DNA from: JAQIBY01 sp964615585
Lineage (GTDB): Bacteria > Bacteroidota > Bacteroidia > Bacteroidales > ML635J-15
Assembly: GCA_964615585.1 (NCBI GenBank)
Contig: CAZTNS010000065.1
Coordinates: 1 to 16,170, forward strand
DNA length: 16,170 nt
Reading direction: 5' to 3'
Under the pieces are notes generated by a model that saw nothing but the letters and a program-made list of their open reading frames with translations, had not been told where the DNA came from and made no database searches. This document shows, one piece after another, positions 6,603 to 13,866 of this stretch. A program made the position numbers and the translations under genes. Positions within the stretch are counted from its first letter, which is position 1. Each line of letters starts with the position of its first letter.

Positions 6603-7052
6603 ATGATGAAGTACAGAGATGTATTGATATGGATGTTATTGTTGATAAATTCATGGGCTATGGCACAGAACACACAAGAGAATTACCGCAAGCTGACACC
6701 TGAAGAAAAACGGGTGATCATCGACAAAGGCACTGAAGCGCCTTTCACCGGGCAATACAATGACCACTGGAAAAAAGGCACATATGTATGTAAACGCTGT
6801 GGTGCGGAGCTTTACCTGTCAACCAGTAAATTTGATGCCGGTTGTGGCTGGCCTTCCTTTGATGACGAAATTGAAGGCGCTGTAAAACGCGTGCCGGATG
6901 CTGACGGCAGAAGAACGGAAATCCTCTGCAACAATTGTGATGCTCACCTGGGGCATGTTTTTACCGGTGAAGGCTATACAGATAAAAACACACGCCATTG
7001 CGTCAATTCCATAAGCATGGTATTTATCCCGGAAAATGATTCTGTTCGCTAA
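6603..7052 (+). CDS. msrB: Exported peptide-methionine (R)-S-oxide reductase MsrB
   Basis: Repairs oxidised proteins by reducing methionine-R-sulfoxide. The 149-residue protein has an N-terminal signal peptide (MMKYRDVLIWMLLLINSWAMA, likely cleaved before Q22), so it acts in the periplasm or envelope; electrons would have to come from an exported thioredoxin-like partner. The MsrB domain runs from about 28 to 145. The zinc site is C63/C66 (CKRC) and C109/C112 (CNNC), the catalytic cysteine is C133 in RHCVNS, and the resolving cysteine is C81 in AGCGWPSF. The last 29 bases overlap the convergent helicase gene. It is complete, with no frame damage. Confidence 0.95.
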   Translation: MMKYRDVLIWMLLLINSWAMAQNTQENYRKLTPEEKRVIIDKGTEAPFTGQYNDHWKKGTYVCKRCGAELYLSTSKFDAGCGWPSFDDEIEGAVKRVPDADGRRTEILCNNCDAHLGHVFTGEGYTDKNTRHCVNSISMVFIPENDSVR

Positions 7053-8457
7053 AAAACTGTTTTGGAAAGTTGACAAGATACACCTTCTGCGTTGCCCTGG
7101 TAAGGGCGGTGTATAGCCAGCGGTAATAAGATACGCCCATCATTTCTTCGGTGACATACCCCTGGTCAATGAAAATACAATGCCATTGGCCGCCCTGGCT
7201 TTTATGGCATGTGATGGCATAGGCAAATTTTACCTGTAGGGCATTGAGAAACGGGTCTTTGCGCATGGCTTCCATTTGTTTTTTGCCATCAAGATGCTGA
7301 TAATCGAGTTTTACATTTTCAAACAGTGCTTTGGAAGCTTCTGATGGTAAAGAAGGGCCGTCAATCTCCAAACAATCGAGCATCAGGCGAACCTCAATTT
7401 CCAGATCGGGATAATCCACAAAACGTATTTCTGCATCCTGGAATCTATGCCCGTACATTTCATACATTTTCCGGAGACGAACAATTTCCACCATATCACC
7501 GTTGGCAATGAAATCAATGGGGGCTTTGTCGGGTAGCCATGTATAATTATTCTTTACCACCATCAGTAAATCCCCCGTGGACAATTCTTCTTCACGCCAC
7601 AAAATCTGGTTCCGAACGCCCTGGTTATATACGTTGGCATTTTTGTTTGACCGGCAAATGATTTTTACATCATTGATACCCACCTCATCGTAAGTGCTTT
7701 CCAGTATATCCACCAATTCATTGCCGGAAATGCACTCAATGTCATCATACGGTTGCGGGTTGAGTTCAGGCAGGCTTTCGGGGTCGGTGCTGATTTTTTC
7801 CCGTAAACTGGTAGCGTTCATCAGTATCCCTGATTTTTTTGATTGCCTGATGACCTCAGTCAATTCATGAGAGGTCACCTGCATGTTCATAGCTCTCAAT
7901 TCGGTTTCATCAAGGGCGGGAGACAAGTCGGTGTTTACCGGCGGAAGTTGAGCGGTATCGCCAATTAAAATCAGGCTGCAACTTTCCTGCGAGAAGACAA
8001 ATTGCATCAGGTCATTTAAAAGCCTGCCAGAGCCAAACATGCTGTTTGGGGCATATTCATTGGAAATCATGGAGGCTTCATCAACAATAAAAACCGTGTT
8101 ACTCAGCTTATTATAATTCAGGTCAAAGCCGGAAAATACCTCCCCTCCGGATTTTTGCCTGTATATTTGTTTGTGTATGGTAAAAGCCGGAAATCCACTG
8201 TAGTGGGATAGCACTTTAGCAGCGCGGCCGGTAGGAGCCATCATTATGAAATTAATCTTCATGCTTTTGAGTGTCTTGACAAAAGCGCTGATGAGGCTTG
8301 TTTTTCCGGTACCGGCATAGCCCTTTAACAAAAAAACAGGATTTTCCGTTTTGGCATGAAGAAAATAGGCCAGTTTTTCCACGAGGATGGTTTGGTCGCG
8401 GGTTGGTTGATAAGGAAATTTATCAAAAATTTGGTTGACAAGGAATTTTTCTATCAT
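7024..8457 (-). CDS. RecD2-like ATP-dependent DNA helicase (superfamily 1B, AAA_30/UvrD_C_2)
   Basis: 477 residues. Walker A is GYAGTGKTS (46-54), motif Ia is MAPTGRAAKVL, Walker B is VDEASM (125-130), motif III is GDTAQLPPV (166-174), and motif IV is around R204-Q205 (TEVIRQS). The C-terminal UvrD_C_2 part has CHKSQG (417-422) and YTALTRA (449-455). This is the short RecD/Dda-type helicase common in Bacteroidota, lacking the long N-terminal region of Deinococcus RecD2. It probably unwinds DNA 5'-3' in repair or replication-fork processing. It is transcribed alone; the start ATG faces the divergent gene at 8565. A link to RecBCD is unlikely, because no recB or recC is nearby. Confidence 0.93.
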   Translation of the reverse strand: MIEKFLVNQIFDKFPYQPTRDQTILVEKLAYFLHAKTENPVFLLKGYAGTGKTSLISAFVKTLKSMKINFIMMAPTGRAAKVLSHYSGFPAFTIHKQIYRQKSGGEVFSGFDLNYNKLSNTVFIVDEASMISNEYAPNSMFGSGRLLNDLMQFVFSQESCSLILIGDTAQLPPVNTDLSPALDETELRAMNMQVTSHELTEVIRQSKKSGILMNATSLREKISTDPESLPELNPQPYDDIECISGNELVDILESTYDEVGINDVKIICRSNKNANVYNQGVRNQILWREEELSTGDLLMVVKNNYTWLPDKAPIDFIANGDMVEIVRLRKMYEMYGHRFQDAEIRFVDYPDLEIEVRLMLDCLEIDGPSLPSEASKALFENVKLDYQHLDGKKQMEAMRKDPFLNALQVKFAYAITCHKSQGGQWHCIFIDQGYVTEEMMGVSYYRWLYTALTRATQKVYLVNFPKQFFSEQNHFPG

Positions 8458-8495
8458 TTTTTGCCTTAATCCTGTGGATTTTTATTAAAAAATTC

Positions 8496-8503
8496 TATTT
8501 TTG
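8496..8503 (+). promoter_or_regulatory. Probable -7 promoter element (TATTTTTG) for the 8565-10583 operon
   Basis: An exact match to TAnnTTTG in the 107-base divergent gap, 61 bases before the first start codon of the operon. A clear -33 TTTG is not seen at about 20 bases upstream, only T-rich DNA. Confidence 0.4.
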
Positions 8504-8564
8504 CTCCATACCAATTATGGTAATGGATTTTAAAACGGATTCGAAAATATAAAAAACAAGAAAG

Positions 8565-9185
8565 ATGAACAAGACAGTCAGGATTATTATTGAAATTGTA
8601 TTGTTGGCAATTATTGTACTTTTGGCAATATTGATAGTAAGGGGAATAAAAGAGCCAATCAAATTTGAGAAGAAAAGAAAAGCGCGTTTTGACCAGGTGA
8701 TCGAAAGGCTGGAAGACATTCGTACCGCCCAGGTAGAATATAAAAAGCGAAATGGACATTATACCCCGCATTTTGATACCCTCATTAATTTTATTAAACA
8801 TGAAAAAATGCCGGTGGTGAAAAAAGAAGGATTTGTGCCGGATACGCTTACCGAGAAAAAAGCGGTAGAGCTGGGTATTGTTCAGCGTGACACATTGTTT
8901 CTTCCTTATACAGATACCTTATTCAAGAATATTAAATATCCTTTGGATTCAATGGCATACATCCCGGTTGGCTCACGTGCTAAATTTCGCATGGACACTG
9001 CAAGGGTCATGACAGGTTCAGAGGTTGAAGTGAAAGTATTTGAAGCCAGGGTGAATTTCTGGGATATTATGGATGGCCTGGATAAACAACAGATAATAAA
9101 TTACATTTCTGACAGGGGTGACAGCATATTACGTGTAGGGTCTCTCGAAGAAGCCACCAACAATGCCGGAAACTGGGAAAATTAA
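8565..9185 (+). CDS. Membrane-anchored hypothetical protein with pseudopilin-like N-terminal region
   Basis: 206 residues. There is one N-terminal transmembrane helix (about 6-27), then a basic stretch and an exported domain. The segment from about 42 to 75 (FDQVIERLEDIRTAQVEYKK, then NGHY and a DTL) resembles the helix-and-loop after the membrane helix of type II secretion pseudopilins, where R-x-AQ-x-Y...G-x-Y-P is common. A classical prepilin cleavage site (G followed by F/M and E at +5) is absent, so this is a resemblance and not membership. The rest has repeated DT(L) segments (RDTLFLPYTDTLF) and no known motif. It is followed ten bases later by the DUF3822 gene and then rsmD, implying an operon. 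Exact function unknown. Confidence 0.85.
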   Translation: MNKTVRIIIEIVLLAIIVLLAILIVRGIKEPIKFEKKRKARFDQVIERLEDIRTAQVEYKKRNGHYTPHFDTLINFIKHEKMPVVKKEGFVPDTLTEKKAVELGIVQRDTLFLPYTDTLFKNIKYPLDSMAYIPVGSRAKFRMDTARVMTGSEVEVKVFEARVNFWDIMDGLDKQQIINYISDRGDSILRVGSLEEATNNAGNWEN

Positions 9186-9195
9186 AGCTTACCTG

Positions 9196-10038
9196 ATGAA
9201 GCCCATTGAAATTGTTGATAAAAATTTGCAAAACACCGGTTTTGATAATTATGCAATGTCAGTGTTGACAGGGTTGGAAGGGTGTTGTTTTTCCATACAG
9301 AATAAAAAAGAGAAAAAATTCATGGCTTTCCAGTCATTTCCTGCAACACCGGAAATGTCTGCCAAAGAAGTATGCAACAACAAAAAAGCCTTTTTAACCG
9401 GTATCTGGGGTAAGGATGTGCCGGTAGCCGTTCAGCATCTAATTTATTATTCACGTGATGTGCTGATGCTGCCCAATGCCTTAGTGGAAGGTGAAAAACT
9501 GGATGATGTGATGCAGTTTCATTATCCCAATGTTGTTGATAAAAGCCTGGTATTGTCGGAATTTCCAAATCAGGAATACAAACTGGCCGGCCTGGTGGAT
9601 GAACAAATGCATAAAGAGTTGCAGAATAGCCTAATACCGTCATCAGTTGAATTGTCCGCTGCAGCTTTGGTAAAATCGGCGCTTAAATACAACAACCCCA
9701 AACAACCGGAGGCCGTTTTAGTGCAGGTGTGGGATTCTTTTGCCGAAATGCTTGTATTCAGCAATGGCACCCCCAAGTTGTTTAATGTGTATGACTGGAG
9801 AAAAAGCAACGACCTTGTTTATTACGTCCTAAACCTGTACAAACAACTTGTGCTTGACCCGAAAACCTGCCCGGTAATGTTTTCAGGGTGGATAGAGAAA
9901 AATGACCTTGCCCTGATACAACTGAATAAATTCATCAAACATATTTACCTTGAAACCCTGAATCCGGACAAATCATACTCTTATCAGTTTCAGGATACAC
10001 TGCCACACTATTTTGTGAATTTTTTAAATTTTGATTGA
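9196..10038 (+). CDS. DUF3822 family protein
   Basis: 280 residues from the ATG at 9196; an in-frame ATG at 9163 would overlap the upstream gene by 23 bases and adds residues without family likeness. I recognise it as the Bacteroidota-specific DUF3822 family, known beside rsmD. It is soluble, with no signal peptide or membrane helix. By eye the pattern looks like a duplicated RNase H/actin-type fold: an N-terminal beta-hairpin region (YAMSVLTGLEGCCFSIQN) and, after a linker, a second half with AVLVQVWDSFAEMLVFSNG followed by a helix and VMFSGWI. That resembles PilM/GspL-type ASKHA scaffold proteins, but I see no phosphate-binding motif. Function unknown; its stop precedes rsmD by five bases. 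Confidence 0.88.
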   Translation: MKPIEIVDKNLQNTGFDNYAMSVLTGLEGCCFSIQNKKEKKFMAFQSFPATPEMSAKEVCNNKKAFLTGIWGKDVPVAVQHLIYYSRDVLMLPNALVEGEKLDDVMQFHYPNVVDKSLVLSEFPNQEYKLAGLVDEQMHKELQNSLIPSSVELSAAALVKSALKYNNPKQPEAVLVQVWDSFAEMLVFSNGTPKLFNVYDWRKSNDLVYYVLNLYKQLVLDPKTCPVMFSGWIEKNDLALIQLNKFIKHIYLETLNPDKSYSYQFQDTLPHYFVNFLNFD

Positions 10039-10043
10039 TTTTT

Positions 10044-10583
10044 ATGCGCATCATTGCAGGAAAACTGAAAGGCAAAAAAATACAAACACCTCAGCATTTT
10101 TCATTTCGTCCGACAACCGGTTTTGCAAGGGAAAGCATTTTCAATGTAATGAACAATCATTACAGCCTTGAAGATATCCGTTTTCTTGATTTATATGCCG
10201 GAAGCGGAGCCATTTCTTTTGAAATGTTTTCGCGCGGGTGTGAAGACATTACATCTGTGGAAATAAACACTGAACAAGCTGGGTTTATCGAAAATACTTT
10301 CGAAGCTTTTGAGGCGGATGACGTGTCGGTATTTAATGCCAACGCCGTCAGTTACTTAGAAAAAGTGCAACATGAATACCACATTATTTTTGCTGATCCT
10401 CCCTACGATACAGGCGATTACCATGAAATTCACCGGCTTGTCTTTGAACGCAACCTGCTCCGGCCAGGCGGGCTACTCATCATGGAACACAATAAGATGC
10501 ACAATTTCAGTAACATGAACCGTTTTCTTGAACACCGTAAATACGGCGGTGTGCATTTCAGTATTTTTGAGCAGGAAATGTGA
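10044..10583 (+). CDS. rsmD: 16S rRNA (guanine(966)-N(2))-methyltransferase RsmD
   Basis: SAM-dependent methyltransferase that modifies G966 of 16S rRNA in the assembled small subunit. The 179-residue protein starts at ATG 10044 (MRIIAGKLKGKK, the family's conserved beginning); a TTG nine bases upstream is less likely. Landmarks are RPTT (22-25), SAM motif I LDLYAGSGAISFE (48-60), SVEIN (71-75) for the ribose-binding acid, and the catalytic motif FADPPYD (116-122). It is the third gene of the operon starting at 8565 and has no overlap problem. Confidence 0.95.
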   Translation: MRIIAGKLKGKKIQTPQHFSFRPTTGFARESIFNVMNNHYSLEDIRFLDLYAGSGAISFEMFSRGCEDITSVEINTEQAGFIENTFEAFEADDVSVFNANAVSYLEKVQHEYHIIFADPPYDTGDYHEIHRLVFERNLLRPGGLLIMEHNKMHNFSNMNRFLEHRKYGGVHFSIFEQEM

Positions 10584-10601
10584 TCTGGTATTTCCACACA
10601 A

Positions 10602-10693
10602 ATCTTTGCGAGAGGAGGTTCTCCACCCCTTTTTCAGCAAACCCAACTTGCATAAGGAAAAAGATGTCTGTTGATTTTGGGGTTCGCAAAGAT
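10602..10693. repeat. Perfect 10-bp inverted repeat flanking 72 bases
   Basis: ATCTTTGCGA (10602-10611) and TCGCAAAGAT (10684-10693) are exact reverse complements. The sequence between them includes GGAG-GTT-CTCC followed by CCCCTTTTT, which might weakly terminate the rsmD operon. The GCAAAG block recalls the repeat at 80-106. Confidence 0.45.
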
Positions 10694-10748
10694 GTTGAAT
10701 TCACCCAAATTTTTATTCTTTATTCTTCCCTTTTTAGCAAAAAGTTTC

Positions 10749-10756
10749 TAACTTTG
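10749..10756 (+). promoter_or_regulatory. Probable -7 promoter element (TAACTTTG) of the beta-helix gene
   Basis: An exact match to TAnnTTTG, 51 bases upstream of the start codon. Transcription would begin near 10762. No good -33 TTTG is visible. Confidence 0.4.
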
Positions 10757-10764
10757 CTTACTTA

Positions 10765-10784
10765 TATCATAACTTATTATGATA
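10765..10784 (+). promoter_or_regulatory. 5' leader hairpin of the beta-helix gene
   Basis: TATCATAA-CTTA-TTATGATA is a perfect 8-bp stem with a 4-base loop. It lies within a few bases of the predicted transcript start and ends 15 bases before the ATG. It may protect the 5' end or influence ribosome access. Confidence 0.35.
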
Positions 10785-10799
10785 AACTTAAAAAAATAA

Positions 10800-12662
10800 A
10801 TGAAAAAATTTATTGGTTTAATAATTTTCTTGTTATTTATTGAAGGAGTAGGCAATATTTTTGGACAAACAATCATCCCTGGTGGAACAGTAAATGGAAA
10901 TTGGGATATTGCAGGTTCACCCTATCAAGTTACAGGTAGTATTCAAATACCAGATGGACAAACACTATCAGTTGAACCTGGTGTTACTGTGGAATTTCAA
11001 GGCAAATACAAATTATTAGTACATGGTCGTTTACTTGCTATTGGAACTGTTTCTGATACAATCACTTTTACTGCAAGTAATACGATTGATGGATGGCGTG
11101 GCATTCGCTTTAACGATACACCAGTAACAAATGATACATCAAAAATAGTTTTTTGCTTGATCCAATATAGCAAGCCCACTGGTACCGGAGATGACCCTAA
11201 AGGAGGGGGGCTTTTTTTGAAGAATTATTCAAAAGTTATAATATCTAATAATAAGATTATTAATAACAATCCGTCATGGGGCGGAGGAATCTTTTGTGAT
11301 AATAGCAATCCTACCATCAGTCATAATACTATATCCAATAACACAGCCTTTTATGGAGGTGGTATCTGTTGTTATTACAGTAACCCGGTAATAGATAATA
11401 ATATTATTAATAACAATAGTATTAACAGTATTGCACATGGTGGAGGTGGAATTTTTTGTGAATATAGTAGCCCAAGCATTACCAATAATACTATTTCCAA
11501 TAATGTAACAGACTATGATGGAGGAGGTATTTGTTGCTATCAAAACAGTAATCCAACTATTTCATATAATGATATTAATAATAACAGTGCGTATATCGGT
11601 GGCGGGATAAGTTGCAGCAATAACAACAATCCTGTTATAACTAATAATATTATTTCAAGCAATGAGGCCATTGCTCAATATGGTGCCGGTGGTGGAATAT
11701 CTTGTGGTGAAAGCAATCCCATACTAGCTGATAATACTATTTCTGGCAATTTTGCTAACAATGGTAATGGTGGAGGTATTTATATTCAAGGTGCAAATAC
11801 GTTTGTATTAAAAAACAATATTTCTAATAATAATGCAAAATATGGCGGAGGTATTTATTGCAGCCAATGCGATCCCTGCATTATTAATAATATTATTTCA
11901 AATAACAGTGCTTCTTTGAATGGAGGTGGTGTTTATCTTTCCTCAAACAATTCAAGCGTTACAAATAATACCATTTCCAATAATAATGCAGAAAATGGAG
12001 GTGCACTATATTGCGAAAATAATTCCAATCCAATTTTTAATAATACCATAATGTGGGGTAATACAGCAAGCATAAGTGGGCCACAGCTATTTCTATATGA
12101 TGAGCTCAGTGATCCCGGCTTTTTTTACTGTGATATTCAAGAGGGTTCTGTAGCATTTGAATGTAATGGTAATTTTTATATGGGTGACTACGAGAATAAC
12201 ATAGACACTGATCCTTTGTTTGTAACACCTTCTGCTGGTTATGGCACAGGATATGATGGAGTCAATGCAGATTGGTCTTTACAAGGAGGTTCGATTTGTA
12301 TCAATGCAGGTACAACTGACACAACAGGGCTTGATTTATCTTCTACTGATATAGCAGGGAATCCTCGAATTATTGATGGACGTGTGGACATAGGAGCTCA
12401 TGAGTTTAACAATGTTTTTGTTCCTGAAATTGTAAGTTCCTCTTTTTCAATAAATATTTTCCCTAATCCGGCAACAGAATACATCTGGATTGACCCTGAA
12501 TCATGTTTGCCTGAAAATTATACGATTTATGATATGGCCGGAAGGCCTGTTGCTAAAGGTGCAATTAGAGGTAAAACTAAGTTAAATGTCAATCATTTAT
12601 CTCAAGGGGTATATGTTTTTAAATCTGTAACATGTGAAAGTAAAAAGATAATTGTAAACTAA
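10800..12662 (+). CDS. Secreted right-handed beta-helix protein with choice-of-anchor and type IX sorting domains
   Basis: 620 residues. The signal peptide is about 1-22. Residues 23-130 form an N-terminal cap (PDGQTLSVEPGVTVEFQG, a DUF1565-like start). Residues 135-405 are eleven parabolic coils of about 26 residues with the pattern GGGI-x-C...NPxIxNNxISNNxA. Residues 411-535 (NNTIMWGN, DTDPLF, DWSLQ, INAG, DIGAHEF) match the choice-of-anchor Q type region. Residues 550-620 are the Por/T9SS sorting tail (INIFPNPATEYIWI, YDMAGRPV, LSQGVYVF). It should be exported and surface-anchored or released by type IX secretion. Its role, such as polysaccharide binding or adhesion, is not shown; no pectate-lyase catalytic residues are evident. 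Visibly more AT-rich and Asn-rich than its neighbours, suggesting rapid evolution or transfer. Confidence 0.9.
   Translation: MKKFIGLIIFLLFIEGVGNIFGQTIIPGGTVNGNWDIAGSPYQVTGSIQIPDGQTLSVEPGVTVEFQGKYKLLVHGRLLAIGTVSDTITFTASNTIDGWRGIRFNDTPVTNDTSKIVFCLIQYSKPTGTGDDPKGGGLFLKNYSKVIISNNKIINNNPSWGGGIFCDNSNPTISHNTISNNTAFYGGGICCYYSNPVIDNNIINNNSINSIAHGGGGIFCEYSSPSITNNTISNNVTDYDGGGICCYQNSNPTISYNDINNNSAYIGGGISCSNNNNPVITNNIISSNEAIAQYGAGGGISCGESNPILADNTISGNFANNGNGGGIYIQGANTFVLKNNISNNNAKYGGGIYCSQCDPCIINNIISNNSASLNGGGVYLSSNNSSVTNNTISNNNAENGGALYCENNSNPIFNNTIMWGNTASISGPQLFLYDELSDPGFFYCDIQEGSVAFECNGNFYMGDYENNIDTDPLFVTPSAGYGTGYDGVNADWSLQGGSICINAGTTDTTGLDLSSTDIAGNPRIIDGRVDIGAHEFNNVFVPEIVSSSFSINIFPNPATEYIWIDPESCLPENYTIYDMAGRPVAKGAIRGKTKLNVNHLSQGVYVFKSVTCESKKIIVN
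11202..12040 (+). repeat. Degenerate tandem coding repeat of about 78 bases
   Basis: The DNA for the eleven beta-helix coils repeats with a period of 75-90 bases. Each unit contains a GGAGGTGG-like block and AATAATACTATTTCCAATAA-like blocks. Such arrays can gain or lose units by slippage or recombination. Confidence 0.7.
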
Positions 12663-12753
12663 ATTTTTTATTTTCTATAGTTAGATTTTTGATGCACATG
12701 CATAATACATCTTTCTGAAATTCTTTATTATGTTTTTTCATCTCACCAATCTG

Positions 12754-12781
12754 AAAAGCTTACTTGCGAGTGGTCTTTTTT
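12754..12781 (+). terminator. Possible weak terminator after the beta-helix gene
   Basis: AAAAG (12754-12758) pairs with CTTTT (12774-12778), and inside it ACT-TGCG-AGT pairs across two wobbles and one mismatch. The stem runs into a T6 tract. It would separate the beta-helix gene from the aroB promoter. Confidence 0.3.
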
Positions 12782-12796
12782 GATTCTTTACATCGC

Positions 12797-12824
12797 TTGT
12801 TTTTCAATTTTTTTTGTACTTTTG
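12797..12824 (+). promoter_or_regulatory. Promoter of the aroB-aroA-aroC operon
   Basis: TTG at 12797-12799 is followed 17 bases later by TACTTTTG (12817-12824), an exact -7 TAnnTTTG. The spacing is close to the usual spacing for Bacteroidota housekeeping sigma. Initiation about six bases downstream would fall at or just before the aroB ATG (12832), so the transcript may be leaderless or nearly so. Confidence 0.55.
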
Positions 12825-12831
12825 GTTACAA

Positions 12832-13866
12832 ATGCAAAACCGCTTCGCATACAACAATGGTTTCTGGTCTGATGTGCTGAACACAGGCATTGAGTTTGGT
12901 TCATTTTCTGACCTGGAAAAGAAATTGAAAGCTGAATCCGTGTTTGTTATAACCGACTGCCACGTGTTTATGCATTACGAAAAGTCCCTGAGCAAATATC
13001 CCCATTGGTGCCTGCCTGAAGGTGAAAAAGCCAAATCTGCAGACGTTCTGTTTCAGGTGTATGGGCATTTATTGATGGAAAATGTGGACAGAAATACCCT
13101 GATACTGGGTGTGGGTGGCGGCGTGGTAACTGATGTAACCGGTTTTGTGGCTTCCACCTGGTTGCGGGGATTGGATTTTATATTGGTGCCAACTAGTTTA
13201 CTGGCAATGACAGATGCTGCCATTGGTGGTAAAAACGGGATCAATTATAAAGGCGTTAAAAATGCGATAGGTTGTATCAATCAGCCTGCATTGACCTTTA
13301 CAGACACAGCATTTCTCCATACTTTGCCCCAGAAGCATTATTACAACGGCCTGACAGAATTGTTGAAAACCGCTTTTGTGCAGGATGTATCCTTGCTCAG
13401 AGACATTGAAAACAACGCGGATGCCATCCACCGTCGTGATGCAGATATCCTGAGCAGTTTGTTGCACCAAGCGACACTGGCCAAACTTAAAATAGTTGAA
13501 GCCGATGAATCCGACAAGGGAATCCGGCATGTGTTGAATTTTGGCCATACGCTGGGGCATGCTGTGGAAATGCACGATATGATATTGCATGGCTATGCCG
13601 TTGCAAAAGGCATGGCTGCAGCGTTGCGTATGTCTGTTGACAAAGGGTATCTTTCAGCATCGGATTATGCACGCTGTGTCAATGTGATGAAAGCGTTGCA
13701 ATTACCGGTTAGTTTTAAAATGCATGATGGATTGATGCGATATATTGAAAACGACAAAAAGCGCCGGCAGCAGAAAATTGATTTTGTGTTTCTCAGTGCC
13801 CCTGGCAAGGCTATTGTTGAAGCAGTGGATATTAATGATTTAAAACAGTTGATGTATGCTTCATGA
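12832..13866 (+). CDS. aroB: 3-dehydroquinate synthase (AroB)
   Basis: Cytosolic NAD- and metal-dependent enzyme turning DAHP into 3-dehydroquinate, step two of the shikimate pathway. I start it at ATG 12832 (MQNRFAYNNG, 344 aa); an in-frame TTG at 12814 lies within the promoter and is unlikely. Conserved segments are the NAD-binding GVGGGVVTDVTGFVAST (93-109), VPTSLLAMTDAAIGGKNGIN (119-138), KNAIG, GLTELLK with metal ligand E177, NFGHTLGHAVE with H239/H243, and LHGYAVAKG with H253. Small differences from the consensus (M for V/Q in LLAMTD) are tolerated. Its last 11 bases overlap aroA. Confidence 0.96.
   Translation: MQNRFAYNNGFWSDVLNTGIEFGSFSDLEKKLKAESVFVITDCHVFMHYEKSLSKYPHWCLPEGEKAKSADVLFQVYGHLLMENVDRNTLILGVGGGVVTDVTGFVASTWLRGLDFILVPTSLLAMTDAAIGGKNGINYKGVKNAIGCINQPALTFTDTAFLHTLPQKHYYNGLTELLKTAFVQDVSLLRDIENNADAIHRRDADILSSLLHQATLAKLKIVEADESDKGIRHVLNFGHTLGHAVEMHDMILHGYAVAKGMAAALRMSVDKGYLSASDYARCVNVMKALQLPVSFKMHDGLMRYIENDKKRRQQKIDFVFLSAPGKAIVEAVDINDLKQLMYAS

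Noticed and set aside
10580..10843. 87-codon frame overlapping the end of rsmD and the start of the beta-helix gene
   Set aside because: It overlaps the signal-peptide region of a well-supported gene in another frame and spans the inverted repeat and promoter; likely chance.
11200..12020. CRISPR array or tandem satellite
   Set aside because: The repeats are imperfect, about 78 bases, in frame and code for beta-helix coils inside a full-length ORF.
10800..12662. Polysaccharide lyase or pectate lyase
   Set aside because: The fold is a beta-helix, but no calcium-binding Asp cluster or catalytic Arg/Lys motif of those families is recognisable.
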